Assembly: GCF_025558585.1 (NCBI RefSeq)
Contig: NZ_CP094723.1
Span: forward strand, 1,364,001-1,428,000
DNA: 64,000 nt
Reading direction: 5' to 3'
From: Staphylococcus sp. IVB6214
Lineage (GTDB): Bacteria; Bacillota; Bacilli; Staphylococcales; Staphylococcaceae
How positions within the stretch are numbered: the stretch's first letter is position 1; every line of letters starts with the position of its first letter. Of the stretch, positions 40,187-50,376 are shown piece after piece. The notes beneath the pieces were generated by a model, which was not told the origin of the DNA, did not search any database, and was given only the letters and a program-made list of their open reading frames with translations. The translations under genes and the position numbers were made by a program.

Positions 40187-40539
40187 AACATGTTCACCTC
40201 ACTTTCAAAGAGAAAAGGGAGTGGGACAAAAATCTCATAATTAATTATGAGATTTTCATGTCCCACCCCGGCATAAATCATGCATATCATATATTTCTAC
40301 CCAATTGATATGACACGTTAATTGCCCTTAGCCATAATGTAAAATATCTTCTAACTCATGGCATATTCATTCCTAATTTTTATCCACGTACTATTTTTAG
40401 ACTCATTAATAAGTGTATAGTTAATACGCTTTTTTTTCAACCAAAAATGAAACACAAAATGTGTCTTTTTACTTGAGTATCTATCTGATATGTCATGAAA
40501 CAGTCATATCTAATTAGCTTTTGCTTTTTTCAAACGACA
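40187..40539. other. Gap of 353 bases with a repeat-family hairpin
   Basis: No gene is seen. A palindromic member of the GGGACA repeat family lies at 40217-40269, listed separately. The remaining 270 bases are AT-rich, with no ribosome binding site followed by a meaningful frame and no clear terminator for dat. Confidence 0.55.
40217..40269. repeat. Palindromic intergenic repeat (family copy 3)
   Basis: GGGAGTGGGACA on the left and TGTCCCACCCC on the right flank inner arms AAAATCTCATAAT / ATTATGAGATTTT, giving a hairpin of about 25 base pairs. It shares its ends with the copies at 13771, 23363 and 53841 but has a different core. Confidence 0.8.
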
Positions 40540-41388
40540 TTAATGTGAATGTGATTGAATATAGCGATCAAATCCTTCTTGCAACTTGCGTGTAATTGGG
40601 CCAACCGTTCCATTATTAACAGGTTCACCATCAATCTTAACAACAGGCATTACTTCTGCAGATGTACTTGAGATGATCACTTCATCAGCATTTTTCAAAA
40701 ACTCTAATGAGAAAGGTGCTTCGTTGAATGTAATATTCTCATCATCACATATCCATTGAATCACACGACGTGTAATTCCGTTCAAGATAAGGTTGTTTGC
40801 TGGATGCGTATGAACAACACCATCTTTAATCGCAAACACGTTGCTTGAAGCCCCTTCTGTTACAACGCCATCACGATGTTGGACTGCTTCTTCAGCATTA
40901 TATTTTGTCGCGTATTCTTTTGCCAAAACATTGCCTAATAAGTTCAGACTTTTAATATCACAACGCAACCAACGAATATCTTCCGTCGTGACAATTGCAA
41001 CCCCATTTTGAAGTTCGTCGAATGGGCGTTCATATGCCTTCACAAAGGCTGTAAAAACTGGTTCGACAGATGGAGTCGGGAATGGATGATCTCTTGGTGC
41101 AACCCCTCTTGTAATTTGCATATATACGCCACCGTCAGTCACGCCATTCGCTTCGGCAAGCTTACGCACTAATTCTGTTAACGACTCGACAGTATAGTCA
41201 ATATCGAGGCCAATCTCAGCGGCACTTCTTAATAAGCGTTCAAAGTGCTCTTTAGCTGTGAACAGCTTATTGTCATAAATGCGCACATATTCATATATCC
41301 CATCACCAAAATTGTAGCCCCTATCATTAAAAGCGACCTTTGCTTCTTGTTCATCTACTAATACATCATTGAGTAAAACCTTTGTCAT
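40540..41388 (-). CDS. dat: D-alanine aminotransferase
   Basis: Interconverts D-alanine and D-glutamate with their keto acids, feeding peptidoglycan precursors. The 282-residue fold-type IV PLP enzyme matches staphylococcal and bacillar Dat. [14 protein letters not shown] near residue 26, [18 protein letters not shown] with the Schiff-base lysine (about residue 145), [10 protein letters not shown] and [10 protein letters not shown] are all characteristic. GGAGGG precedes the ATG at 41388; upstream in-frame starts overlap it. The start lies 2 bases after the pepV stop, so pepV-dat is an operon, as in S. aureus. Confidence 0.96.
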   Translation of the reverse strand: MTKVLLNDVLVDEQEAKVAFNDRGYNFGDGIYEYVRIYDNKLFTAKEHFERLLRSAAEIGLDIDYTVESLTELVRKLAEANGVTDGGVYMQITRGVAPRDHPFPTPSVEPVFTAFVKAYERPFDELQNGVAIVTTEDIRWLRCDIKSLNLLGNVLAKEYATKYNAEEAVQHRDGVVTEGASSNVFAIKDGVVHTHPANNLILNGITRRVIQWICDDENITFNEAPFSLEFLKNADEVIISSTSAEVMPVVKIDGEPVNNGTVGPITRKLQEGFDRYIQSHSH

Positions 41389-41390
41389 CC

Positions 41391-42800
41391 TCATCCCTCC
41401 ACACAAATTGAATAAATTGCTTCTAAATAAATACTCGTCGCATTGAATAATTGTTTTTTTGTAATATATTCATTCTTTTGATGCATCAAGTCTTCTGAGT
41501 CATCAAACATCGCACCGAATGCGACACCTTTATCAAGGTTTCTTGCATATGTCCCCCCACCAATTGTATATGATGGAGACATATCACCTGTTTGATTACG
41601 ATATGCCGATAAAAGTTTTTGAATAAATGGATCGCTTGGATCAACGAAATGTGGTACTTGAACTTTCCCAATTTCCAGTTCAAAGCCTAATGTTTTAATA
41701 TCATCTTCAAACTGACGAATCGCCGTTTCAAAGTCAAAGCCTTCAGGGTAGCGTAGGTTGATACCAAATGATCCACCTTGTGCTTTATCATATGTCAAAA
41801 TACCAATATTTGTTGTAAGGTCTCCCATTTGATCGGTACGATACTTCATGTCCATCTTTTCACCAAAGTGAGAATCATAAAGGTAGCGTTCACTGAATGC
41901 AGTCCAGTTATGTGCTGTTTGATCTAAATGCAGTGTATTAAGAAAATGGATTAAATAAAGTCCCGCATTTACACCAATAGATGGATCCATACCATGTACT
42001 GCTTTGCCGTATACCGTTAATTTTAAAATACCGTTCTCTACTTCATGGTTACCTGTCAATTGATGTTCTGATAAAAATGTCTCAAATTGTTGAATCGTAT
42101 GCGTCATATTTTCTTTCACCAACAAGTCGGCATTCGCTTCGTCTGGCACCATATTATAGCGCTCGCCTGCTTTGAAATGATGTAATTCAATTTCAGGTTC
42201 ATCATCGTCTTGAGCTAACGCCGTTTGTTTAATATCAAATGTTGTGATTCCTTTTTCACCATGAATGAGCGGAAACTCTGCATCTGGTGCAATACCAATT
42301 GATGGCATTTCTTCCGTTTCAAAATAACGATCCGTACATTTCCAATCAGATTCTTCATCTGTTCCAATAATAATATGAATACGTTTTTTCCAATCAACCT
42401 TCATATCATTTAATATTTTAACCGCATAATAAGCAGCAATTGTAGGGCCTTTGTCATCCAATGTTCCTCGAGCAATTACACGATCATCCGTGACAACAGG
42501 TGTAAATGGATCTGAATCCCAACCATCTCCAGCAGGTACTACGTCAACATGGCCAAGAATCCCAAATAAATCTTCGCCTTTTCCTACTTCAATTCGTCCT
42601 GCTAAGTGATCTGTATCAAACGTATCGAAACCATCACGTTCAGCAAGTCGATACATATACTCTAATGCTGCCTTAGGACCAGGACCAACTGGGGCATCTG
42701 CTGTCGCTTCATCGTCATCTCTAACTGATGGAATTGCGAGTAACCCTGTTAAGTCTTCGATCATCTGATTTTCATATTCTTTAACTTTTTCTCTCCACAT
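41391..42800 (-). CDS. pepV: Dipeptidase PepV
   Basis: M20-family dinuclear zinc dipeptidase acting in the cytosol. The 469 residues equal the length of S. aureus PepV. Metal and catalytic residues are visible: [15 protein letters not shown] near residue 84, [14 protein letters not shown] near 117, [12 protein letters not shown] near 153, and the lid domain followed by [27 protein letters not shown] is the family substrate loop. The ribosome binding site (GAAGCTGAG) is modest. Operon with dat, together handling dipeptides and D-alanine. Confidence 0.95.
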   Translation of the reverse strand: MWREKVKEYENQMIEDLTGLLAIPSVRDDDEATADAPVGPGPKAALEYMYRLAERDGFDTFDTDHLAGRIEVGKGEDLFGILGHVDVVPAGDGWDSDPFTPVVTDDRVIARGTLDDKGPTIAAYYAVKILNDMKVDWKKRIHIIIGTDEESDWKCTDRYFETEEMPSIGIAPDAEFPLIHGEKGITTFDIKQTALAQDDDEPEIELHHFKAGERYNMVPDEANADLLVKENMTHTIQQFETFLSEHQLTGNHEVENGILKLTVYGKAVHGMDPSIGVNAGLYLIHFLNTLHLDQTAHNWTAFSERYLYDSHFGEKMDMKYRTDQMGDLTTNIGILTYDKAQGGSFGINLRYPEGFDFETAIRQFEDDIKTLGFELEIGKVQVPHFVDPSDPFIQKLLSAYRNQTGDMSPSYTIGGGTYARNLDKGVAFGAMFDDSEDLMHQKNEYITKKQLFNATSIYLEAIYSICVEG

Positions 42801-42941
42801 ATGTCTCAGCTTCCTTCTAAACGAGTTGTAACTTTCATTCTACATGATTTTCGTTACAAACAACAGTAAAAATACATAACATGTGTCAATTTTCTGACAA
42901 ATTATTTATTTCTATTTCCACATATTGATACATAAAAAACT

Positions 42942-42968
42942 GAAGCCACAATAATGTGACTCCAGCTG
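42942..42968 (-). terminator. Weak terminator of the small YtxH gene
   Basis: Imperfect inverted repeat CTGAAGCCACA / TGTGACTCCAG with T-rich sequence following on the minus strand. Confidence 0.55.
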
Positions 42969-42972
42969 TTAA

Positions 42973-43386
42973 TTATTTCTCTGTATTTTCTTTTTTATTC
43001 TTCAAAACTTCTTTTGTTGATTCGTTTAAGTTTTGTGAAGTATCTCCGCCACCTTCAGAAACAAAGTCAGCTTCGTTTACTTCTGCCTTTTCATTTTCAT
43101 CTAACAATTGTGCTTTCTTGTCGTTGATGAAAGCTGTTGGATCTTCTTTGATTGTTTCAACATAAGCTTTTGGATCTTCTTTTACTTTGTTGATTTCTTC
43201 CGTTGCTAAAGAACTAATTTTAGTTACTTTTTCTTGTGCAAGCTGCTTATATTCTTCAGGATTTTCTTTATACTGATCATAAGTTTCTTTTACTTTTGTA
43301 CGGCGTTCTTTATTAGAAAGAACAACTGCTGTAACCGCAGCGCCAATTCCAATTGCTGCTTTTAATACATTTTTAGAATTTGCCAT
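42973..43386 (-). CDS. Small YtxH-domain protein
   Basis: A 137-residue protein with a short N-terminal hydrophobic helix (residues 5-23, LKAAIGIGAAVTAVVLS) and a highly charged Lys/Glu coiled-coil-like remainder, the YtxH layout. EDPKAYVETIKEDPTAF-like motifs suggest weak internal duplication. GAGGTGATAAAT places the start at the ATG at 43386. It follows the pseudouridine synthase gene by 59 bases. It is much shorter than the other YtxH protein at 27935 and lacks its long repeats. Function unknown; such proteins are often stress-induced. Confidence 0.78.
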   Translation of the reverse strand: MANSKNVLKAAIGIGAAVTAVVLSNKERRTKVKETYDQYKENPEEYKQLAQEKVTKISSLATEEINKVKEDPKAYVETIKEDPTAFINDKKAQLLDENEKAEVNEADFVSEGGGDTSQNLNESTKEVLKNKKENTEK

Positions 43387-43445
43387 ATTTATCACCTCTA
43401 TTGTTTCCATCCCTATTCCCTATGGATGATGATAGTAAACATTTT

Positions 43446-44147
43446 TTATTCACTATTTTTAAAAAGGTTAATTTCCGAGCTTGTCAGTTTTCGATATTCA
43501 CCCTTTTTCAACCGATGATCTAATGCTAACGGACCGATCGCTTCCCTTTTCAAATAAACCACTTCATTATCAATCGTATGAAACATACGCTTAACTTGAT
43601 GATACTTCCCTTCACAAATCGTCACTCGTGCATGATTGTTGGGCATCAATATCTCAAGTTGTGCTGGTTGTAGTAAGCCTTCTGTCAATTGAATGCCTTG
43701 TTCAAACTTCTCAATAGCACCTTCAGAAACTGGATGTGCCAACTCTGCGAAGTAGCGCTTAGGCACATGTTTATGCGGATTCATAATGCGATGGTTAAAG
43801 TCACCGTCATTTGTAATAAGTAACAATCCTTCAGTGTCTTTGTCAAGACGACCTACCGGAAATAAATCTAGATGCTCATATTCTTCAATCAAATCTATAA
43901 CAGTCTTATGCATGTCATCTTCCGTTGCAGATATGACACCAGCTGGTTTATTCAACATAAGATATACATAAGGTTCATAATCAATCTGTTGACCGGCAAC
44001 ACAAACTTGATCTTGTTCAGGATTTATTTGCTGTTTTGCAGACTTTATCTTTTCATCATTCAAAGTGACAAGCCCTTTTTTTAATAAATTTTTAACTTCT
44101 GTACGTGAACCCACTCCCATATTAGCTAAAAACTTATCAATTCTCAT
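43446..44147 (-). CDS. RsuA/RluB-family rRNA pseudouridine synthase
   Basis: Isomerises a uridine in ribosomal RNA to pseudouridine. The 233-residue protein starts with an S4 RNA-binding domain (MRIDKFLANMGVGSRTEVKNLL) and continues with the catalytic domain, whose aspartate is in VGRLDKDTEGLLLITNDG (about residue 102). It resembles the 16S-specific RsuA group by size. Its ATG overlaps the stop codon of the flippase gene (TAATG), so the two are coupled; the same pair is found in bacilli (ytgP neighbourhood). Confidence 0.92.
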   Translation of the reverse strand: MRIDKFLANMGVGSRTEVKNLLKKGLVTLNDEKIKSAKQQINPEQDQVCVAGQQIDYEPYVYLMLNKPAGVISATEDDMHKTVIDLIEEYEHLDLFPVGRLDKDTEGLLLITNDGDFNHRIMNPHKHVPKRYFAELAHPVSEGAIEKFEQGIQLTEGLLQPAQLEILMPNNHARVTICEGKYHQVKRMFHTIDNEVVYLKREAIGPLALDHRLKKGEYRKLTSSEINLFKNSE

Positions 44148-45781
44148 TAAGCAAAACCTAACTTTCTTCTAATTTTGTTAGCTGTTTCTCCAAGGAACTT
44201 ATCCGCAAGTCGTGTTTTGAATGTCAATGCTGTATAAACAATCACACCTACAAGTGCACATACGACAGTGATAATAAGCGCACCACTTTGACTTGCTGGT
44301 GAAATGATATGTTGTAGTCCATAATATACCGCTTCAACAATAATCATCATAATAAAACCACAAATCAAGATTTTACCGATATCATACAGTGTCCCAGAAA
44401 TACGATATCCTGCATATTTCTTCAACACTAACAAGCTTGCTATAATCGCAAATGATAATGCGATGGCTGTGCTCAAGATTGCTCCAGCAGTATGGAACAT
44501 TACAATCAATGGATGATTCAACAACAGTTTAAGTAATACAGCACCTAAAATAATGAATACTGTTAATTTCTGTTTATTAATACCTTGTAACATAGATGCA
44601 ATCACACTGATTAACGAAATCAAAATAGCGACAGGCGCATAAATAAAGAGTAATCGACTTCCATCAATACTGTACTCATAAAACACTGTATACAACGGAA
44701 CAGCAAGTGACATTATCCCTAAACTTGCTGGTACTGTAATAAACATTAAAACACCGATAGATGTTTGTATTTGTTTGTGCATTTCCTTATAGTTGCCCTC
44801 TTCATACGTTTTTGTGATGAATGGAATCAAACTAATCGCAAATCCCGCAGCTAAGGATGTTGGAATCATTACAATTTTGTTTGTTGTCATATTTAAAATT
44901 GTAAAGAACATGTCTTGCATACGATGTGAAACACCTGCAATATCTAGTGCGTTGTTATGTGTCAGTTGATCCACAATCATAAACAATGGATAGTTCAAAC
45001 TCACAATAACGAATGGAATACTGTATGAAATGATTTCTTTGTACATATCTTTATATGAAACATCAATACCTGTCATATCAGATGCAACCATTTCTTGAAT
45101 GCCTTTACGGCGTTTAATCCAATACCACCATAGTGTAAGGATAGCTGCAATCGCTCCAATCGCTGCACCGAATGTCGCAATACCATTCGCCAATAACATT
45201 GATCCCTCGAACACATTAAGCACTAAGTAACTGCCCACTAGTATAAAGATGATACGTGCGATTTGTTCAATAACTTCCGAAACAGCAGTTGGCCCCATAG
45301 ATTTATAGCCTTGGAATACACCGCGCCATGTTGCGAGTATCGGAATAAAGATGACAACAAAACTAATCGTGCGAATGACACTCGTAATCTGATCAGCTGT
45401 CCAACCAGCACTTTGATCGGTATTGTTTGCGATGGTGATAGATGCAATCGTTGGTGATAATGCATATAACACAGCAAATCCAATGAGACCCGTGACCCCC
45501 ATCACTACAAAACTTGATTTATATAATTTTTGGCTGACGCGATAGGCACCTAGCGCATTATATTTTGCGACATATTTAGATGCTGCTAACGGGACACCCG
45601 CTGTTGCAACTGCAATCGCAATATTATAGGGGCCGTATGCATAGTTATAAGGTGCTAAATTATCAGCGCCACCTATGATACGATAAAACGGAATAACATA
45701 AAGTATGCCAAGTATTTTTGTAATTAAAATACTTACCGTTAATAGAAACGTTCCCCGTACTAACTCCTTATTTTCACTCAT
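44147..45781 (-). CDS. MurJ/SpoVB-family lipid II flippase-like protein (YtgP type)
   Basis: A 544-residue polytopic MOP-superfamily protein with about 14 membrane helices. The N-terminal GTFLLTVSILITKILGILYVIPFYRIIG and the repeated helix pairs match YtgP/Amj-independent MurJ homologues, one of which is the essential lipid II flippase in S. aureus. Which staphylococcal paralogue is the true flippase cannot be decided here, but the YtgP clade carries MurJ activity in B. subtilis. It is upstream of, and coupled to, the pseudouridine synthase gene. Divergent from ytfP. Confidence 0.88.
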   Translation of the reverse strand: MSENKELVRGTFLLTVSILITKILGILYVIPFYRIIGGADNLAPYNYAYGPYNIAIAVATAGVPLAASKYVAKYNALGAYRVSQKLYKSSFVVMGVTGLIGFAVLYALSPTIASITIANNTDQSAGWTADQITSVIRTISFVVIFIPILATWRGVFQGYKSMGPTAVSEVIEQIARIIFILVGSYLVLNVFEGSMLLANGIATFGAAIGAIAAILTLWWYWIKRRKGIQEMVASDMTGIDVSYKDMYKEIISYSIPFVIVSLNYPLFMIVDQLTHNNALDIAGVSHRMQDMFFTILNMTTNKIVMIPTSLAAGFAISLIPFITKTYEEGNYKEMHKQIQTSIGVLMFITVPASLGIMSLAVPLYTVFYEYSIDGSRLLFIYAPVAILISLISVIASMLQGINKQKLTVFIILGAVLLKLLLNHPLIVMFHTAGAILSTAIALSFAIIASLLVLKKYAGYRISGTLYDIGKILICGFIMMIIVEAVYYGLQHIISPASQSGALIITVVCALVGVIVYTALTFKTRLADKFLGETANKIRRKLGFA

Positions 45782-45896
45782 AAAATCATCAACCTACTTT
45801 TGAAATTTTTAGTTCTTTCTGCATAACAACACAATTATACACATAATCTGATTATGTTAAAATTAAAATATATAAAATCAAAGGAGAATTCCATCC

Positions 45897-47198
45897 ATGT
45901 TTCAAACAATCATCATCGGCGGTGGTCCTAGTGGCATCATGGCCGCAATTTCTGCCAGTCAAAATGAGCAAAGTGTTTTATTAATTGAAAAGAAAAAAGG
46001 GCTTGGCCGAAAATTGAAAATTTCTGGTGGTGGACGTTGTAACGTTACGAACAACCTACCCTATGAAGAAATCATCAAAAACATTCCGGGAAATGGAAAG
46101 TTTTTGTACAGCCCTTTTACACTATTTGATAATCAGTCTATCATTCAATTTTTCGAATCACGTGGATTAAAACTTAAAGAAGAAGATCACGGACGCATGT
46201 TTCCAATCACTGATAAATCTCAAGATGTTTTAGACATTTTAATTGCAGAAATGAATAAACAACAAGTGACAGTTATCGAAAATAGCCCTGTCGCATCTGT
46301 TAGCTTTTCTAATGGATCTTATACTGTGATATTAGAAGATGGCAAGCACTACTATGCTAAGACTGTTGTTATCGCAACTGGTGGTACAAGTGTTCCACAT
46401 ACCGGTTCTACTGGAGATGGCTATCAATTTGCGATATCTTTTGGTCATACTATCACAGACTTATTTCCAACTGAAGTGCCAATCAAATCTCATGAACCTT
46501 TTATCAAGTCACAAACATTAAAGGGATTAAGCCTAAAAGATGTAGGACTTTCGGTGCTTAGAAAAAATGGCAAAAAACGAATCACACATCAAATGGATAT
46601 GCTATTCACCCACTTTGGCATAAGCGGGCCAGCTGCGCTCAGATGCAGTCAGTTTATATACAAAGAACAACAACAGCAAAAGCGACAAGATATTCAAATG
46701 CAACTTGATGTGTTCCCTTCTATAAATGAAGAACAACTCAAACAAAAAATCATATCTTTATTGAAAGAACAACCCGATAAAATTATTAAAAATGCTCTCA
46801 AAGGACTTATTGAGACACGTTATTTACATTTCATTATTGAGCAGGCAAACATTGACTTAGAAACCACATATCATCATCTTAGTGCACAACAAATCAACCA
46901 ATTAGCACATCTTTTCAAAGCTTTTACTTTCACAGTCAATGGAACGCTTCCATTAGAAAAAGCTTTTGTTACAGGGGGTGGCGTTTCTATTAAAGAAATT
47001 GTACCAACTACGATGTCATCAAAATTACAAGACGGTTTATTTTTATGTGGTGAAGTACTTGATATACACGGGTACACAGGTGGCTATAACATTACAAGTG
47101 CATTGGTAACTGGCTACGTTGCCGGATATTATGCAGGACAGTTCTCACCGGCTGAAGTAATAGAGAATCCTTTATTTAACGAGGGTACGGAACTGTAA
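45897..47198 (+). CDS. HI0933-family FAD-dependent oxidoreductase (YtfP type)
   Basis: A 433-residue flavoprotein of the BaiN/HI0933 group. IIGGGPSGIMAAISA (residues 5-19) is the FAD-binding loop, GRKLKISGGGRCNVTN follows near residue 37, and the C-terminal FAD contact is GEVLDIHGYTGGYNIT. AAAGGAG precedes the ATG. The physiological substrate of most family members is unknown; a gut homologue reduces bile-acid intermediates, which need not apply here. It is divergent from the flippase gene and ends near a bidirectional terminator with the rhodanese gene. Confidence 0.87.
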   Translation: MFQTIIIGGGPSGIMAAISASQNEQSVLLIEKKKGLGRKLKISGGGRCNVTNNLPYEEIIKNIPGNGKFLYSPFTLFDNQSIIQFFESRGLKLKEEDHGRMFPITDKSQDVLDILIAEMNKQQVTVIENSPVASVSFSNGSYTVILEDGKHYYAKTVVIATGGTSVPHTGSTGDGYQFAISFGHTITDLFPTEVPIKSHEPFIKSQTLKGLSLKDVGLSVLRKNGKKRITHQMDMLFTHFGISGPAALRCSQFIYKEQQQQKRQDIQMQLDVFPSINEEQLKQKIISLLKEQPDKIIKNALKGLIETRYLHFIIEQANIDLETTYHHLSAQQINQLAHLFKAFTFTVNGTLPLEKAFVTGGGVSIKEIVPTTMSSKLQDGLFLCGEVLDIHGYTGGYNITSALVTGYVAGYYAGQFSPAEVIENPLFNEGTEL

Positions 47199-47292
47199 TC
47201 TTGATATGACAAGATATTTCGTCCTACCAATCGCTCTTTCTTTTGATAGGTGTCAATATTTTATGAAACATGTCATTGTCGAAACATACGAA

Positions 47293-47318
47293 AGGCGTAC
47301 AATCGAGATTGTACGCCT
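47293..47318. terminator. Bidirectional terminator between ytfP-type gene and rhodanese
   Basis: Perfect 12-base inverted repeat AGGCGTACAATC / GATTGTACGCCT with a two-base loop, fourteen bases before the rhodanese stop. It has few T on the minus side (TTTCGTATG), so it may be only partly effective. Confidence 0.7.
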
Positions 47319-47331
47319 AATAATTATGATC

Positions 47332-47643
47332 TTAAATTCCGCCGTATGTTAAACCGCCATCGCCCCATGCTTTCATGCCGCCTTCAACATTGACCGCATC
47401 GATATCGTGATCAGTTAAATAATCAACAACTCTCGCACTTCTTGCACCAGCAGCACAAACAATATAATACGTTTTGTTCGTTTCAAACGCTTCTAAACGT
47501 TCTGGTACTTCTTGCATTGGAATGTGTTTTGCATTCGGAATCATTCCAAGTGCAACCTCTTCATCTTCTCGTACATCAATAACATGAACAGGTTCATTGC
47601 TTAATAACTTCTCTTTTAGTTGTTCCATTGAAATCTCTTTCAT
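47332..47643 (-). CDS. Single-domain rhodanese-like sulfurtransferase
   Basis: A 103-residue rhodanese domain with the active-site loop VCAAGARSARVV (Cys about residue 64), compatible with sulfur-transfer rather than phosphatase activity because the loop has six residues. The HVIDVREDEEVALGMIPNAKHIP segment is typical. AGGAGTG precedes the ATG at 47643, and the nine upstream in-frame codons fall inside the leuS end. It starts 13 bases after leuS and is co-transcribed with it. Acceptor unknown; it may supply sulfane sulfur in tRNA or detoxification pathways. Confidence 0.88.
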   Translation of the reverse strand: MKEISMEQLKEKLLSNEPVHVIDVREDEEVALGMIPNAKHIPMQEVPERLEAFETNKTYYIVCAAGARSARVVDYLTDHDIDAVNVEGGMKAWGDGGLTYGGI

Positions 47644-47656
47644 CGTCTCACTCCTA

Positions 47657-50068
47657 TTATTTAGCAACAATATTCACCAATTTTTGTGGTACAGCAATAA
47701 CTTTCTTAATATCTTTACCTTCTAAGTTTGCTTGAATGTTTTCATCTGCCAATGCGATGCGTTCCATTTCTTCTCGTGATGTATCTTTTGAAATCTCAAG
47801 TTTCGCACGGACCTTACCGTTGATTTGAACAACAATTTCTACATTGTCAGCTTGCAACAATGCTTCATCAAATGTTGGCCATGGTTGGTACGTTATCGTA
47901 CTTTCATGTCCTAAAATTGACCATAGTTCTTCACCAATATGTGGAGCAATAGGTGCAATCATTTTTACAAAGCCTTCAACATACACACGGTTAATCGCAT
48001 CTGCTTTATAACATTCATTAATAAATACCATCAATTGACTGATTGCTGTATTGAAGTTCAATGTCTCAAAGTCTTCTGTGACTTTTTTAACCGTTTGATG
48101 ATACACTTGTTCTAATTTCGGCGTTGCTTCGTCAACCACTTTATCAGATAATGTATGATTATCTGTAACGAACAAACGCCAGATACGATCTAAGAATCGA
48201 CGTGCACCGTCTAATCCTGTTTCACTCCATGCAATTGACGCATCAAGTGGACCCATGAACATCTCATATAGACGCAATGTATCTGCACCGTGAGACGCTA
48301 CGATTTCGTCTGGATTCACGACATTCCCTTTAGACTTACTCATTTTTTCATTACCTTCACCTAGAATCATACCTTGGTTAAATAATTTTTGGAAAGGTTC
48401 TTTAGTCGGTACAACCCCTAAGTCATAAAGTACTTTATGCCAGAAACGTGCGTATAACAAGTGAAGGACAGCGTGTTCTACACCACCGATATAAAGGTCT
48501 ACTGGTAACCAATGTTTTAATTTTTCAGGGTCTGCAAGCATTTGATCGTTTTTCGGATCTATATAGCGTAAATAGTACCAACAGCTACCTGCCCATTGCG
48601 GCATTGTGTTCGTTTCACGTCGCCCTTTCATTCCTGTCTTCTCATCAACGACATTCACAAATTCTTCGCTATTAGCAAGTGGCGATTCACCTGTTCCTGA
48701 TGGTTTGATTTGATCCATTTTTGGTAACAATAGTGGCAATTCAGATTCTGGTACTGTTGTCATAGAACCATCTTCCCAGTGAATGATTGGAATAGGTTCA
48801 CCCCAATAACGTTGGCGACTGAATAACCAGTCTCTCAACTTGTAATTCACTTTGCGCTCGCCAGCACCTTTTTCTTCCAGAATAGCAATTGCTTTTTCGA
48901 TAGCTTCAGCATTATTCAATCCATCTAAGTCGCCTGAATTTACATGACGACCATCTCCAGTATAAACAGGTGTGTCCTCTTCGTGTTCAATGACATTCAC
49001 AACATCTAAGTTAAATGTTTCAGCAAATTCATAGTCACGCTCATCATGACCTGGAACCGCCATCACAGCACCCGTGCCATATGATGCGAGTACATAATCT
49101 GCAATCCAAATAGGAATTTGCTTACCAGATAATGGATGTACCGCATACGCACCTGTGAACACACCTGTTTTTTCTTTTGCCAAGTCAGTACGTTCTAAGT
49201 CAGATTTCTTAGCTGCTTCTTGTTGATAAGCACGCACTTGCTCCAACTGTTCAGCTTTTGTAATCTCATCTACAAGTTGATGCTCTGGGCTCAATACGAT
49301 AAATGTCGCACCATATAGAGTATCTGGACGCGTTGTAAACACTTCAACATTTTCATGAGTTTCTGCAATATCAAAACGCACACGTGCACCTTCAGAACGA
49401 CCAATCCAGTTGCGTTGCATATCTTTAATCGATTCTGGCCAATCTAACTCTTCCAAATCTTCCAGTAAGCGGTCTGCATACTCTGTAATTTTTAGCACCC
49501 ATTGTTTCATTGGACGACGAACAACTGGATGTCCACCACGTTCAGAGACACCATCAATGACTTCTTCGTTTGATAAAACAGTACCAAGTGCTTCACACCA
49601 GTTTACTGGAATTTCATCGATATACGCTAAACCTTTTTTGTATAATTGAATAAAAATCCATTGCGTCCACTTGTAATATTCAGGATCTGTTGTACTTACT
49701 TCTCTATCCCAGTCATAGCTAAATCCAAGTTCTTGAATTTGACGCTTGAATGTTTGAATATTGGCTTTTGTAAATTCAGCCGGATCATTCCCAGTGTCTA
49801 GTGCATATTGCTCCGCTGGTAAACCGAATGCATCCCAACCCATCGGATGCAAAACATTGTAACCTTGCATTCGCTTATAACGAGAAATAATATCTGTTGC
49901 TGTGTAACCTTCAGGATGACCAACATGTAGTCCAGCGCCAGAAGGATATGGGAACATATCTAATGCATAAAACTTCTTTTGTCCCAAATTGTCCTCCGTT
50001 TTAAACGTTTTGTTGTCTAACCAATATTGTTGCCACTTCTTTTCAATTTGCTTATGATTGTAATTCAC
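47657..50068 (-). CDS. leuS: Leucyl-tRNA synthetase
   Basis: Charges tRNA-Leu and edits misacylated products. The 803-residue protein has the HIGH motif in [14 protein letters not shown] near residue 46, a CP1 editing domain (about 220-420, with [11 protein letters not shown]), and KMSKS in EKMSKSKGN near residue 577. The C-terminal anticodon and tRNA-binding domains are complete, ending in the usual [13 protein letters not shown]. It starts with GTG behind AGGAGGTC. A T-box leader lies upstream and a rhodanese gene follows in the same unit. Confidence 0.97.
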   Translation of the reverse strand: MNYNHKQIEKKWQQYWLDNKTFKTEDNLGQKKFYALDMFPYPSGAGLHVGHPEGYTATDIISRYKRMQGYNVLHPMGWDAFGLPAEQYALDTGNDPAEFTKANIQTFKRQIQELGFSYDWDREVSTTDPEYYKWTQWIFIQLYKKGLAYIDEIPVNWCEALGTVLSNEEVIDGVSERGGHPVVRRPMKQWVLKITEYADRLLEDLEELDWPESIKDMQRNWIGRSEGARVRFDIAETHENVEVFTTRPDTLYGATFIVLSPEHQLVDEITKAEQLEQVRAYQQEAAKKSDLERTDLAKEKTGVFTGAYAVHPLSGKQIPIWIADYVLASYGTGAVMAVPGHDERDYEFAETFNLDVVNVIEHEEDTPVYTGDGRHVNSGDLDGLNNAEAIEKAIAILEEKGAGERKVNYKLRDWLFSRQRYWGEPIPIIHWEDGSMTTVPESELPLLLPKMDQIKPSGTGESPLANSEEFVNVVDEKTGMKGRRETNTMPQWAGSCWYYLRYIDPKNDQMLADPEKLKHWLPVDLYIGGVEHAVLHLLYARFWHKVLYDLGVVPTKEPFQKLFNQGMILGEGNEKMSKSKGNVVNPDEIVASHGADTLRLYEMFMGPLDASIAWSETGLDGARRFLDRIWRLFVTDNHTLSDKVVDEATPKLEQVYHQTVKKVTEDFETLNFNTAISQLMVFINECYKADAINRVYVEGFVKMIAPIAPHIGEELWSILGHESTITYQPWPTFDEALLQADNVEIVVQINGKVRAKLEISKDTSREEMERIALADENIQANLEGKDIKKVIAVPQKLVNIVAK

Positions 50069-50084
50069 AGCATAGACCTCCTAA

Positions 50085-50300
50085 AATACAAAAAACACCT
50101 CAAACTACTGTTATTCTTCAGAGGGACGACATGATGCCGCGGTACCACCCTCATTCACATATGTGCACTTCATTTTAAATAGTTGAGATGTTTGATTATT
50201 TATTTTTTATTGATGGCAAGTTCATTTAATCGTAAACGTTAGTTTGCACCACCACTAACTCTCTGTTGATTACTTATTAAATTACTACTCCGATATTTTA
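50085..50300 (-). promoter_or_regulatory. T-box riboswitch of leuS
   Basis: On the minus strand the leader shows AGAGAGTTAGTGGTGGTG (AG-box region, about 50245-50265), a GAACTTGCC segment near 50215-50223 in which CTT is a leucine codon in the specifier position, and the T-box TGGTACCGCGG at 50137-50147, followed by GAGGTGTTTTTTG just before the ribosome binding site. It occupies most of the 308-base gap between leuS and the MFS gene. Confidence 0.87.
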
Positions 50301-50376
50301 CAATTAATATATTGACTATATTACTTTCTATAATAGGCAATTTAACCCATTGTTGCAAGTATAAAATGCGACACCT

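Noticed and set aside
40270..40539. A possible small gene between YtmP-type gene and dat
   Set aside because: No frame with a plausible ribosome binding site; only AT-rich sequence and a repeat hairpin beside it.
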